Of a stretch of DNA of 64,000 nucleotides, positions 13,281 to 25,480 are shown one piece after another. Within the stretch, counting starts at the first letter, position 1. Every line of letters begins with the position of its first letter. The DNA comes from Asterella californica (lineage: Eukaryota > Streptophyta > Marchantiopsida > Marchantiales > Aytoniaceae): NCBI GenBank assembly GCA_036924285.1, contig JAYKYS010000002.1, forward strand, positions 48,809,501 to 48,873,500, read 5' to 3'. The notes below the pieces were generated by a model that was not told the DNA's origin, made no database searches, and saw only the letters and a list, made by a program, of their open reading frames with translations. The position numbers and the translations under genes were made by a program.

Positions 13281-13910
13281 CGGCTTGATCCCAGCTCTCC
13301 ATCTCTCCATGACTGTCTCCGAAAGTTTTATTATCATATATAAATTGTTGTCATGTATTTCTAGACTTTTCATATCACCAACATTTTCCAGACTTTCTGT
13401 TCAATTTGCTTATAATAGATTCCCGGCATCTTGTAGTCTGAGCCAGAAGATCCGTTGTTCAGTCAAATACCTTTCCTTGATGTCTTTTCCTTTCGTGGTA
13501 ATGAACACAAGGGACCGCCACAATCGACCGCACATTCGTTTCCGAGCATATGTGGAGCCAGTCTGCAGGTCTCGGGACAGATGTAATCACTAATCCCAGT
13601 GAGCAGTGTTTCCCGGATCGTAACGAGAACGTTCCTGCATACTGCAATGTTGAACAAAAGTTATTCCAACATTTTGCAGACCCAGCCGGCGAACTTTCGG
13701 TAATCTTTGGGAAGTTTTCGATCTCAAAACCTTCAATTATTACCGACAATATCGCACCGGCAGCATTTCCGGAAACATTCACCTGGCTACGGAAATCCGC
13801 CAAATCTTAGGGAACCCACTGCTCTATATTCCAGAACTCCCAGGAGATTGGCTCAGCGGCCTCAGTGTCTTTCCATAAAAATCGGCGCTGTCACTTGTTG
13901 TGTGGAAGCC

Positions 13911-15658
13911 ATGGATGTAAGGAGGAGGATTGGGAACTATGAATATGCAGGTGAAATAAACATCGAGGATCTTCAAGCACGCCCCGTTGCCCCGCCACCA
14001 AAATGGAGGCGTGCAGTGGAAAACTCTCTGTGGTTATCTGCCGCGGCATTTATTCTCTACTACGGAGACTCGCATTCGAATTTCTTTTCTGTGCTCGTCT
14101 CCAATCCACGAATTGTCAGGTCGGTGCTTGAAGCAATGCTGACTGTCAGTCAAAGAGAATTTTAGAAAGCGCAACAGTCGTGTAGAATTGAGTGTTATAT
14201 CATCTATGATAGATCGAACTACTGTAGATCGACGTTGGAAAGCAAATGCGGTGTCTTAATATCAATTTGTACAAACCAAGTCAGTGCCGTCCACGAGTAA
14301 CGGAGGTCCCAGAGGGCTTTATGACAGCTTCTTCGAGGGCGGAACCCGTGGTTTTCCGTGTAGAAGCAAACTCTCCAAATTTTATGACCAACCATTTCTT
14401 CAGTAATCTTTAAACTATCAAAATCTGCTTTATCAGGAGCGGCCGGAGGATTTTGTGATGCAGCACTTCTACTGGCAGCAAATCCCGAATGCTCGGAAAA
14501 TGTAAAGCCCGGTCTGCAGGGAGCTGAGACAAGCTCTCTGTTCCCTTTTTTTTAGTTTGGTTGCGTGACAAGAAGCTAACGCCACTTTTGGCGTTCGTCG
14601 CGGAGGTCGTTGTAAAGGAAGGATCGATATAGACAGCGTAGAAGCTTCTTTGTGATGTGTATTGCTTCAGGTTCTGAATATTGTTATCCGAGTACATGCC
14701 TCTCCGGAAGCCTTCAGCTTCCTGCAATGGACAGCGAAATGGTTGTTCTGAGCTTAGAACTGCAATGCACGTGAGTATACTCTTTGGGACTTAATCTGCC
14801 GACTGCCGCTGAGTGTTGTATCAGTAGCTAGGGTTTAGTGTGAAAGACGCAGAGTTGTCCTGGGAGTCTCTTTGTTAGTAAGAACTATGGTCTATCCTTG
14901 AGACCATCAACAAACTCTACATACAGTCCTTCATGGTAATCTTAAATCCGTGAATGCAAATCTGTGAAGCTAGCGCAAGAATCAGTGACGACAACACAAT
15001 GAGGCTTCTTGCTCTTTGCAGTAACTGTAAGTTGCAAGTAGAGACCTGATGGCGCTGGTTGTGGTTACGTGGGAGTTGCAGTTTCATAAAGTTTATTTGG
15101 ACTTTTAATGGTCTCATTGGTGAAGAATCCAGCTTGATTGGTTTTCAGGAACAGTTGTCATACCAGAGAAGCCGCTAACAGTTGCTCTCCTCTTGCACTC
15201 AATGGAGAAATTTAGATTGGGCAAGTACAGTAGAGAAGATGCGTTCGAACAGACTGCTTTGTTGAAATCTCGAGATAACCCGATTCTCCCGATGTGCGTT
15301 GCAGGAGATCATTTTATGTGGGACTGCTGTGCCTAAGTATCAACACCGTCATATTTTTCTATTTGGCTGTGTGGCTGCGCCATATAAGAAAGAGAACTGA
15401 ACCTTGGGACTTCATCGCTCCAGGGGCCATTCCAACAGCGACAATATTGGGCGTAGCTGCGTTCTTCATGTAAATAACTACTTTTTGCCTTTCAAGTTGG
15501 ACAGATGTGGTAGGTGTTCACTGCTCAACATACCGTTGTAATATCCTATCTGTCTTTGTAGACGCACGGCGTTGTAAGGGAAGTCCTGACGGAGTTTTTG
15601 GTCCAGGTTTGTGTTCGCCTTTTGGCCTGTCTGGGGTTTCCTGTCTCTTCCGCTCATG
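13911..15658 (+). CDS. TMEM128: TMEM128-like multi-pass membrane protein, 3' end unresolved
   Basis: This is a small membrane protein of the TMEM128 family (ER or endomembrane, function poorly known). Three exons join in frame: 13911-14119, 15305-15469 and 15607-15658. Exon 1 starts MDVRRRIGNYEYAGEINIED and has a first membrane segment ENSLWLSAAAFILYYGDSHS. Exon 2 adds RSFYVGLLCLSINTVIFFYL, a second membrane segment, then a basic loop and a third (PTATILGVAAFF). Exon 3 adds MFVFAFWPVWGFLSLPLM. The order of segments and the FWPVWGFL motif fit the family. The last exon is uncertain: a plausible terminal string FITPVVTSYG exists near 15720 but no acceptor joins it in frame, so the gene may carry an indel or continue elsewhere. 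Fragments of this gene recur at 35.2 kb and 54.8 kb. Confidence 0.7.
14504..14770 (+). repeat. Intron segment of the TMEM128-like gene that recurs at 35.2 and 55.0 kb
   Basis: The stretch beginning AAAGCCCGGTCTGCAGGGAG and running through a GCGTGACAAGAAG core to TTCTGAATATTGTTATC matches 35235-35470 closely. A shorter part (GACAAGA..GTTAA..AACGCC.. and GGAAGGATCGA..TAGAC) matches about 55020-55140. In the present gene it lies within intron 1, so the copies at 35 and 55 kb are pieces of duplicated TMEM128-like genes and not an independent transposon, although that alternative is not excluded. Confidence 0.65.
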
Positions 15659-16538
15659 GTAAGTTATCTTCTAACTGAATTGCGCATAAGAGTTTACTGA
15701 AGTCCTCCGTCAAGGTTATTCATCACTCCAGTAGTGACGAGTTACGGCATTCGACATGGTGCCAAGTTCTACTTTGTTCATGATCTTACTGTGAAAGGTT
15801 TCGGAGAATGTGTAACAGGTGACGCTGTTCATGGCGTTTGTCATTATTTCACCTTACCTTCCACCTTACACGCAAACCAAGAAGGATGTATATCGGGGAG
15901 ATTGAGCGATGCAGTTTCGTCTACTGCTTTCAGGTGATATTTCCTTGCACATTCTAGTGTTCTTGTCAGCGGTATGTGTGATTTGTCGTTTTAGTATCTA
16001 CTGACATAGTATTTGTTGTGTCCTTGCTTAAATGCGCAATGTTCCTGCTCATACACAGATTCTAGATTCTGCAGTAAATACTAATATTGCTTACTAAACC
16101 ATCCAAAGTACTTGCTGTATATGAACTGTACGCTAGCAAGAAGTTAGTGGGATTGTAAACACGTTTTACTCTGATTTGTCGGCAAGTGCAAGAGCTGTAA
16201 CCTGGAGTAGAAGTTTGTCTCTAGAAGTTTGTTGCTTTGTCCAAGTTTCTTATTGAGCCGGCTAACTTGTAAGCGATGTTCTGGCAGCTGCATCTCTAGA
16301 TGCGAGTAGGTTCATACCCTCCTTCTTAGAAACTATTTCTGCACCAAGAGACAGCTGCTGAAGTGAGAAACTAAACGCAGGTCTTCTCTTCTCTGGGGCC
16401 ACCATAATCACTGTGAACCATCAAGCCAGGCAGCAGTATTGTGATGGGGTCCAGACTGTACCTATTCAGTTCTGATGGCCACCATTGCTACACAAAGTTC
16501 TATTGGATGCCAGGATGGAGTAAAGTCAAGAACGAGAG

Positions 16539-16634
16539 AACATGCGTTTTACAGCAAGATAGCGAAGAGAGCGAGCAGCCAGGTGGAACATGTGTTTTAC
16601 AGCAAGATAGCGAAGAGAGCGAGCAGCCAGGTGG
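16539..16634 (+). repeat. Two tandem 48-bp units
   Basis: Units 16539-16586 and 16587-16634 differ at only one position and share ACAGCAAGATAGCGAAGAGA. The period is a multiple of three, and the plus frame around it reads TCVLQQDSEESEQPGG twice within a 67-codon ORF (16441-16644). Whether it is translated is unknown. It lies downstream of the TMEM128-like exons. Confidence 0.8.
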
Positions 16635-18668
16635 TCTAGGATGACGTTAGACCTTACGCTGCGGCGAGTGGTACCCCATGGACAGGCTAGGTTCCAAGGC
16701 TGACGAGGAGATACAGCTACGCTTCAGTAAGCAAGAAGATTTTGCACCTGGCAAAAGATGAACGTCCTGTACACGAAGACGTCTCAGGATAGCTGTTGAG
16801 CCATACTCCCAACACTGATGGTAAACACAGCAAACTTGCAGTTTGATAGCATTTGTGTTGTCCGTGGATTCATCAGTCTTTCTCCTCTATTGAAAAATGT
16901 TCCAAGAATCTCCGGGAGCTTGTACTTGTAACTCTCAAACAAGTCAAGCAAGCGTCGTCACCAGCCTCCGAAGATTTTAGTTTCTCTCGGACAACCAGCG
17001 TTATATGTTAACACTAACAGTCTGGTCGAAAACAACTGCAAACACAACTTTGCATCTAATGGTTGCCTGTTAGTGGCTGAGAGGTCGGTACAGAACACGG
17101 AGAAAAGTACGGACTACAAGGCTTTAACTTGGATCAGTCGGCTATATATATAGTCCACGGAAGAAGTTGGCTACTTCGTAAGTGTGCAGTAACTACACAC
17201 ATATGAAAGCATATCCATCAAGATAGCGATGCAATATGAGCAAGACTGCACAACAGTGAAGGATACACAGATTAATGATCAAGACAGAAAAAGCGGTATC
17301 GAAGTTGGTAAATCTCTCCTTTGGCTCATTTTGCACCATGTAGTAGTCATCAACACTTACCGATAATTGCACTTCCCAAGAACAGTCCTAAGATCTAGTG
17401 TACCATATGTGCTCTTTAGAAAACATCATATATAATTTAATATAGAAGTTGCTACAAACAATTAGCTTGAGCTCCGTCACAAGCATTTATCCTTGGTGCA
17501 CGCTCAACTTACAGTACTTGTAAACCATCGTTGTCTGAATAAAAGCGTTGTATTTTTATTACGGTGATGGTTGACTGTCAAGACAAGTAAAATTATTATT
17601 TTTTGATATATTTTAGGACATTTAAGAGTTTTTTCTTAATCCTAAATTTGATGTGTTGGTAATTTCAACAGTACGATGCATATTCTTGCAATATCGAGAG
17701 ATAACATTCTATGTAGAAACAAGTTGTTGCACTTTTTATGAGAATTATTGAACGCTATAATAATATGGCTTTATGGTATATACTTAATGATTTCAGCTTC
17801 AATACTATTGTTCAACTCCAAAGAAAATTTCTTCTCGAAATTTACGTGAAATACTACAATAGAGCATGATTCGTCCCTGTATCCTCGTTTGGATTTGTTT
17901 GAGTTCTGCTTGATGAATTTAAATATTTATATGCTTAGAACTTGTGTAATTTTTCTTTCAGTTAGATATGTTCGTATTTTGTCTCATACAGTGTTTGGAA
18001 AGGTCTCAACCCATTGTATTCTAGCACGCATTGACATCAGCAGCAATTTTCTAAGAATTATCAATAACTGTTTCACTTTAAGTTCTAGGAACTATAATTT
18101 AAAGAAAAATTTCTATCAAAACTCAAACACTGGTCTATATCTCAAAAAACGTATACCTTCCATCGGGACTCATTACTCTATTTTCCAGTTCTCTCCAAAA
18201 GTTAGTTCTACATGGTTGCGTAATGCAATTCTCAATCATACATCTTTTACTTTATTGTATCTGTCAGTTCTTATGAGCTCGCAACTGATGCCTAAAAATG
18301 CAACTTTTAGTCATAAACTATTTAAATTTAATTCTTTCAAGAGGCACCAATGCATATAGTTTGTCTTTGCATTAGCAGTTGGTGATGTCCGTATACATTA
18401 TTTAATTGGTCAAATAATTATTCTTGAAAGAGTATATTCATAAATTAATCTCACGTTAAATTAAAGTCCAATCATTCTCCCGCAAGTCGCCAACTTTATG
18501 CTCCAGTTCTGCAACAAACCCTAAATTTATATTCTGATTAATATTGCTTCATGAGTAATGCGTAAGGTTTAATATTCGAGATCATGAAGTTTAAATCTTT
18601 AATAATTGCGGATCAGGCTACCGCGATGAATAAGTACTGGGCTTTGTCAAACCATTCTTATTTAGTCA

Positions 18669-18724
18669 AGTTTAATTTATTACCTAACCCTTCTGAGGAG
18701 AAGGGTTAGGTAATAGATTAAAGT
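18669..18724. repeat. Foldback palindrome, family member 1
   Basis: Arms of about 26 bp (core TTACCTAACCCTTCT and AGAAGGGTTAGGTAA) flank a 4-base GAGG loop. The same design, with the same TAACCCTTC core, occurs at 57917-57970, and a decayed version near 55976-56015. All three sit in AT-rich blocks. Confidence 0.75.
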
Positions 18725-19069
18725 ATTTTTTGGTAAGTAACAGATCGGACTTATAGTGTTGGAGGCATGTTTCTATGGGCTTCACTTATGCATTTTTTGG
18801 GATACTTCCATAGTTCTCTTTATGTCTAACATTTAACATTTATATATCATTATGTTTGATTTTCAATAAAAATTAGTACATAGCTTCTATATAAGAGGTA
18901 TATATTTTTTATAACATATACCGAGCAAAAGTTATATGTTATGCTGGTTTTATCTGAAGCAGCGGACCAAGGATCATAATTTTTATGTACTAATCCATGT
19001 TTATTCTACCTGATGATATAGTCCCAAGCTCTAGTAGATCGACGACTTTCATTAGCCGGAGTGGTTAGG

Positions 19070-19330
19070 GTTGTTAGAGTTAGTTAGAGGACTAACCCAC
19101 CATTAGGGTTTCCATTGTACTCACCTCCACTATATATACAGAGAGAGACAAAGTCTCTCTTATCTCATTCCTATTTTACTTCCTTGTCTACTCGCTCTCT
19201 CTCTTCTTGTAGTGTCCTCGAAGTATCGATCTTTCTACACTACTTATGTGATTATCCTAATTAGTAATTTATATATTTTATTCTGTCTTCTTGATATGGG
19301 TCTAACCTACCGTGACATAATCCAATAGCT
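19070..19330 (+). other. Possible promoter or LTR remnant with TATA-like box
   Basis: The sequence CCACTATATATACAGAGAGA around 19130 is followed by a short inverted repeat (GAGAGAC AAA GTCTCTC) and CT-rich DNA. That layout resembles the U3/R part of Copia-type LTRs. No second LTR, primer site or Copia pol domain was found, so this is only a suggestion. Confidence 0.2.
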
Positions 19331-22300
19331 ATATTTGAGAGAAAAGTGAACTCCTCCAACTGAATGTATATGAAAGAGAAATCAGAACTATATATAATCC
19401 ATTCATTGCTCTTTTTCAGTTATTTTGGTGCTAATTATTTTCTACCGCTTGATATATTTTTAAGTAAATAGAAGTAAACTCTTGTACAAATAAAAACATC
19501 CAATTTTATTCTTATGAAATATTTGTTCCCTTTCTAAGATCTTGATTCTGAAGTTAGTGTGAAGCGAAGTAGGTCATGTCAGAAGAATCTCTCATGTTAT
19601 AAGATTCTTAAGTGATACTGGAGAGTATCTTATAAGTAAGAGCTCGACTAGTCGAATCTCTTGTGACATAATATCTAATGACTTTTAAAGTAATAATTGA
19701 ATTGTAATATTAAACAAGATGAACGTTATGAGACGCGGTTGTAACTTTCGGAACTATATTGCATCTTCTCCAAAATATTTGTCTTCTAATTTTCGTTCAC
19801 CATCTCAATCTTCCTCTTGCTCAAATTATGGTTTTACTATTGACATGTTGAGTGAATCGAACGAAAAGAATTTTGAGAATCCATCAATGAACCAATTAGA
19901 TGTTTACCTCAAGTGGATGTATAAGTAGAAAGTAAGACCTCATGTGAGAGATTGAAAACCGTTTCATCGAAAGAATATAAATACCATAATCGGTGACTTT
20001 TCTGAGCAAAGAGATGTCAAAGGTAGTTGAAGATATGAGCATCTCTCTTTTATAAGTCACACAACAGAACAAGGAATTGTATAACCTAAAGTCTATAGAG
20101 GGACTTGAACATGAGAAGGGAATATTCATAAGAGTTAAACAAGGAAATCAATCTATAGAATCTTGCGTGGAAATTGTGAATTTCAATCTTGACAAATCGG
20201 AGTAATCACAAGCTAATTCTTGCATATGAAAAAGTTGTCCACAAGGAATGTTAGTGCCAGTATAAGAAGGACAGTCAAAAAACATATTTACTTATAAGAG
20301 TGCGAGAGTTCTAGCACAAGAGAAATGTTCAGTAAATTCCTGACAAGGTTTGAATTTTAGGTTTGTATATTAAATTATCTATGTAACATTTTTATTAGAC
20401 GGCAAAATAAATCCAAATGTCCAGGAGGAGGATTTTCAGTTGGTTCAAATACTCATGGGAGAAATTATACGGTTCATGTAAGGAGAAAAAGAAAACTAAA
20501 AGTTTTTGCTTTTCCACGATCAGTCCAAAATAACACAAGATCCTTGGACCTAGACTTCTTATTTTATAAGTTTTACCTACGAACATTATATGTATATCTA
20601 CTAACGTACAAAATGTTTTAGGTTTTCATATTTATTTTAACTCTCAATAGGAAAAACCTTAAACCTTAAATTTGTTAGCTAATATTATGTTTAAAACCCT
20701 CTTATCTATAAATTCTCACGATAGTTATGTTTATCTATACCTTTATGTATTATAAAAAATTTAATTTTTTATTTTCAAGACTTTAATTGCAATATCTCAA
20801 AGATTCATAAATCCATCCAAAACACACTATTTATGATGAATATTCGTATTGATGCGTATGTCAATTGTTGGATGTCTTACGGATCGAACGTTATGACTGA
20901 TTGAAGATGAAAAGATGCATAAAGCTTCAATCTAGAACAAAAAGTTTGACAATTAATAGAGGGTGATCCATACGCAAAGTATGTTAAAATTTCTTGAGCA
21001 ATGAATTTACGTTCAAGTTTATTGGAATAAGAGATTTGAGTCGAAGTAGACGGTTCATTTATACGAGGTATCTTTTGTTCCAAATCTTAGATTAGAAGTA
21101 TATATAAAATTATATTGTATTGTATTAATTGTGGAAAGAGATCTGACCGTCCTATTTTTTCAAAATTTGTTCTGCAAGTAGAAATCTTATGATCTTACCA
21201 ACGTGGCAAGTTTGAAGGAAGGCTAAACATTAGATATGAACTTACAGAGTGTGAAACTTTGATGTCTTTCTTTTGAGTTTTATGTCCTTGGATCTTGCTA
21301 GTGACAAATGACAAGAAAGAAGTCGATGTGACTTCGGTATTTCTTTGAGAGGTATAATAGATGTATATAGTATGAGAAGATTATCGCAATCTATGTTAGG
21401 TTCGCATCATCTTTGATTGTTGATTTCCATGCTCAACATGATAAAGTGCAATTTTTGATTGTTAAAGACGACTACTTCGCCAATCAAGCAGCCATGCTGC
21501 TTGATCGCTTCGCCCCTCTGTGCAGTTTCATTTCTTCGCAACTTAAGCACACGATATGAAAATGTTTTTTATCGAATAGTTTACAGTATAATCCTTTCTG
21601 AGCGGTAAATCGTAAAAGATTTTCATGATTCTGTAGCTGGTATATAAGTTCTGTTTGAAATGTGAGTAGCAATGTCTAGCCTAGAGATAGCTATACGATG
21701 TTATTTTACGATGCATGCACGAGAACTTTTCACTTGAGAAATCTACACATGGATGAGTAAAATGACATCAAACACCTATGCACATGTGCATCATCTCATC
21801 AATCCGGGTGTTTTTGGATGATCGGTTGGTGAACTTGTAGATATCTTTGACTATCTTTATTTTGGTGTTCTTGGACTTAAAGCAATAGAGAGTGATTTGA
21901 GAGGGTATTTGACTTTAAAGGATTCTTTTGTCTACTCGTAAGCATATCGTAGTATAACATCTTATGTGTATGAACTTGTCTTGATATCGATATTTTTGGA
22001 AAAATTGTATGGTGATTCCTTCAACGTAAAGGTATTACTTATTTCTCCCTAAGCACGTGATCATGAAGGACACAAGATAGAATGCAGTATTACCAGATGA
22101 TATTTTACTCATGCAAATATTAATGAAAATATGAAACCCTATCATATAACATCATAAAATAATACTTTTAATGAATAGCAAAAGAACTGAATTCTTTTAG
22201 TTTAGTTCCTACTTTTTCAAGAATTCTCGACGATCTAGAGTACTTGCGAGGTCGACCAAAGATACAATTGTTGTGTTTGGATTGTGTACAGGTTTTTGCC

Positions 22301-22413
22301 TCAGTTTCTACGCTCACCTACAACCAGAGATCAACCTAGGATACATAGACCTTTGGTATGTGGACCTCCGGAATAGATGCAAACCTTGAGCAAGCATTCT
22401 CAGCTTACCTATT

Positions 22414-23691
22414 ATGCCTAGCCTCTATTCTCACTCTCTGAAGTTTCCAAGTTCTCACTTGAGAACTTTAGACGTTGACCTCATCCGGTTGGATCTAGAT
22501 TTCTTTCGTTGGGAGTGGAAGTACTGTATCAACGACTTACCGGAGGAGATCTACAAAGTTACTCATCTACACCTAACCCTTGCTGGTCAGTACAGAGTGA
22601 GAGGTCACACTTTGGAGTAGATCTCTCTTATGTGAAGGAATGTCCTACACAAGCTTGAGACTGAGGCTGGAGACTTCTCTCCAGCCAAGACCCTTGTGAC
22701 AGAGCGTAAGGTGTTGGGTAGGCACTTGTTTGCAAAGGACAATAAGATCAAGAACGGATGGATGATAGACCACCTACTGGATCCTAAGTTAGAGATCCTC
22801 TATCACGTTTTGTTGGCATTCTTCTATCATGAGAAGAAGACATTTGTCAATGGTTGAGAGATTTTGTTTCTAGAGAAAGTGTTAGCCGAGGACCTAATAG
22901 ATTGAGGGTGCACCTTCTTGCACAAGAGTTAGCTAGGAAGGTAGATAGTGATCCATTGGGCATTTACCTACTTTCTTAGTACATCAAATCTGACTTATAA
23001 AATAAAAACCCAACTCAGTTTTCTTAAATAATCCTTTTTTTATTTGTCAATTTTTTCTATACTTTAATTTAAATTTTTGAATACGTTTTTTTTTCAAAAA
23101 GAAAAAGAAGTTGCTCCTGCTACTTCTTTTTCTTTTTGAAAAAAATCCGTATGTACCTTGATCAGCAGGGGATGACCTTAGAGAGAACAACGCTCCTCTT
23201 ACCGGCTGCATCCTCGTTTATTATATGTTGTCCTTGGAGATGATTCAAATGGAGTAGAGGTCGAGGGAGCTCCTACCACTATGAGCAAGGAGATCCTAGA
23301 TTTTGATATCTTGGTGGATTTACTAGACCATTCCAAGGACAGGAAGGTATACTTAGAGAAGCAGCAATCGGGAATCATTGTAGGACGCTATCAGCTTGGA
23401 GAGAGTTCCTGTCACACGCTCCGGAGGAGCACCAAGAACAAGAGTGTTTCCATGGGATGTAGCAGCAAGACTTCTACTCTTATGACTACCTCATTGTTCG
23501 TACGCGAGCCTCCTCCTTCTTTGATCTCTTATGCATCATGGAAGGATTACCTACAACATGAAGTAATCTCCACCATGGAGGAGTTACAGAAGATAGCAAC
23601 CAGAGAGAGCATCAGCATTGCGGGCTTGAGAGTGAAAAAGATGATTTTGCACTTGGAGCAAAGAGAGGTTGATGTCCAGCAGTCACTATAG
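22414..23691 (+). pseudogene. Broken ORF series, possibly from a retroelement
   Basis: Open stretches at 22414-22620 and 23281-23691 are linked by a region whose translation stays protein-like across single stops, for example near 22690-22850, where KVLGRHLFAKDNKIKNGW and a MIDHLLDPKLEILYHVLLAF run are readable before an in-frame TGA. The last part (KDYLQHEVISTMEELQKIAT) looks helical. I do not recognise the family. Its position next to gypsy pol relics suggests a gag-like or element-encoded protein, but that is inference. Confidence 0.35.
23080..23153. repeat. Near-perfect hairpin, about 32-bp arms
   Basis: The inner arms TTTTTTTCAAAAAGAAAAAG plus AAGT and their complement face each other across a 10-base centre (TGCTCCTGCT). 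Pairing extends outward to ATACG/CGTAT with one or two mismatches. The arms are A/G- and C/T-biased. It could be a foldback element or a transcribed hairpin. Confidence 0.7.
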
Positions 23692-24071
23692 AGGAGGATT
23701 ACTTTTCTGGAGACGGATCTAGAGACACAACGTCAGCGTACTTCATAGGTCATTGAAGCACTCCAAAATCTTTCATGCGTCTCAATTTCTCCCAGAACAT
23801 AATCCCCGATCTGTCTCTTCACGAATTGTCTTAACCAATGCATAGCTTGCACAGATTTGAACTCAATGACACCTTGCGTGTTTTCATTAGACCTCCAAAT
23901 CTCCCGAACCGTCCGCTGATAGGTCGTAGATGCAAGCTAGCCCTTTAAGCTTCCTCCTTACGTCAATCGCAATACATGAAGTTTTTCACAAATAATGAGC
24001 TAGCAGGCCCCTTGCGTCCTTAGTATAACGCCAGGAGCAGCAATTACCCAATCAGCAACAGTAAGCTAGGG

Positions 24072-24369
24072 CTTAGCTTGATTTTCCCTTCTTTCGAATC
24101 TCGTAATTTCACCACTAGGCGTCCAAATGAAATAGACGAAGTGCCCATGGAAAGCTGACAATGAGCTCTACCCATCAATGTAATGAAAGTGAAGATCCGA
24201 AGTTGTGCAAAAAATCCATAACCTGGAGCCTAGCTTGCTTTCCCATCTTTCGAGTCTCGTAACTTCTCCAGTAGGCGCCCAAATGAAGTAGACAAAGTGC
24301 CCATGGAAAGCTGACAACGAGCTCTATCTATTGATGCGATGAAAATGAAGATCCGAAGTTGTGCAAAAG
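24072..24369. repeat. Tandem duplication, about 157-bp units
   Basis: The first unit starts near 24072 and the second near 24230. Both contain AAGTGCCCATGGAAAGCTGA and GAAGATCCGAAGTTGTGCAA. The two differ by about 15 scattered substitutions. The pair lies just beside the minus-strand gypsy pol relic and may be part of its LTR or downstream region. Confidence 0.65.
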
Positions 24370-24544
24370 CTCAATTTTAGTCCCATGAGTGTCTTTGGAG
24401 CGATAATGATAAGCATCAAAATAGATTTTCAAGTTGGAGACGATCCACGACACGACATCCACCCCCTCTAAACCTGTGCATCCTCCGGTATGCACCAGAG
24501 ATACTAATCAAGGAGTGGATCGATACGCACCTCGTCTTGTCGTC

Positions 24545-25480
24545 CTACTTCTCATCATAGACAACCTCATCTTCAAGCTCTTCTGCATAATCCTCATCCT
24601 CGAACTGAAACTCTGTCAAGATATCTACTAGATCGACCTCCTCATCTCTCTTTTTAAAAATCTTGACACGTTTACCTACCACTGGTATCTTCAAGCTCGT
24701 TTCGTCCAACTCTTGCAAGGCGTAAGTTGCGTTGTCATGAACCTTCTTCATCACATACGGACCAAACCATCACTTTGGTAGTGCACTATGTTGGTTGTCT
24801 AGACTGTTGTCATAGACTAACACCCAATCACCTTCCTTGATTTCTCTAGGTCTTAAATGATGTCCCTGATCAAATCTGACCTTGTTCTTCAACCATGCTT
24901 CTCGCTTATCCAAAGCAACTTGGATATCCTCATGTCTTCTCCTTAACTGTCTAACTCGAATAGCAAGAAGTTCTTCTCTTGTCAGATTGTCCTCCCAAGG
25001 TAACACACTCTATGTGAGAGTGTGTTCTTCAACCGGCATGATATGTTTCTAATCTGTGATGAGCTCCACTAGCACGTAACTTGTTATCGAGCTGTACGTC
25101 GTTCGATCTGTCCCTAATGCAAATGATAAGAGTCGAGGTCACTCGGGCACCCTTTCGTTGCAGATCTTCACCAAAGCCCATGCAGTTATCTTTGTCCGAA
25201 GCGCCCTACTCTTACCTTGATTTGAAAGATCTTCTGAGCAAGTACCAAGTATCTCATCTGCCACAATCCAACTGACATAGTCACCAAGTGTACGACCCAC
25301 TTGAAGTGGATTGCCAACGGATAAATCAGATGTAATCCGTCTCGATGTCGGATGTTCGAATACATATGGCATGTCAAACAAGACTTCACAAAAGATACGA
25401 CATCCATGTACATGTTTTTCCACCAATACTACTCTTTCATCTTCGTAAAAGTGACCCAAATCTCTCGATGTCCAGCCCAA
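24545..25480 (-). mobile_element. Ty3/gypsy pol relic (integrase)
   Basis: On the minus strand the order is integrase zinc-finger remnant (MDVVSFVKSCLTCHMYSNIR, about 25413-25340), then a frame-shifted core, then the integrase C-terminal part (REAWLKNKVRFDQGHHLRPR, 25006-24770) and the tail (KKVHDNATYALQELDETSLK, 24754-24545). In an intact element these form one frame; here at least two shifts separate them and the core triad is incomplete. Protease, RT and RNase H are absent. The piece differs from the element at 39-46 kb in sequence. Confidence 0.65.

Larger units (their letters stand above)
17400..22300. other. AT-rich gene-poor stretch
   Basis: About 4.9 kb of AT-rich DNA. The longest frame (17889-18359, 156 codons) has the bias expected of AT-rich random sequence and no recognisable domain. 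It contains the foldback at 18669-18724 and an LTR-like stretch near 19.1 kb, listed separately. Nothing else could be supported. Confidence 0.5.

Noticed and set aside
14410..14727. Minus-strand ORF of 105 codons over the TMEM128-like intron 1
   Set aside because: Its duplicates at 35.2 and 55.0 kb do not keep the frame open, so it is a chance frame in a non-coding segment.
15710..15937. Terminal exon of the TMEM128-like gene reading FITPVVTSYGIRHGA
   Set aside because: The text fits the family end, but no AG acceptor joins it in frame to the exon 3 donor at 15659. Reported as unresolved instead of annotated.
17889..18359. 156-codon plus-strand ORF in AT-rich DNA
   Set aside because: Its composition (Asn, Ile, Phe, Ser, Leu) is what AT-rich random DNA gives, with no domain, no repeat and no splice context.
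25002..25026. Small hairpin (AACACACTCT..AGAGTGTGTT)
   Set aside because: A 10-bp stem within a degenerate gypsy relic is common by chance and has no supporting context.
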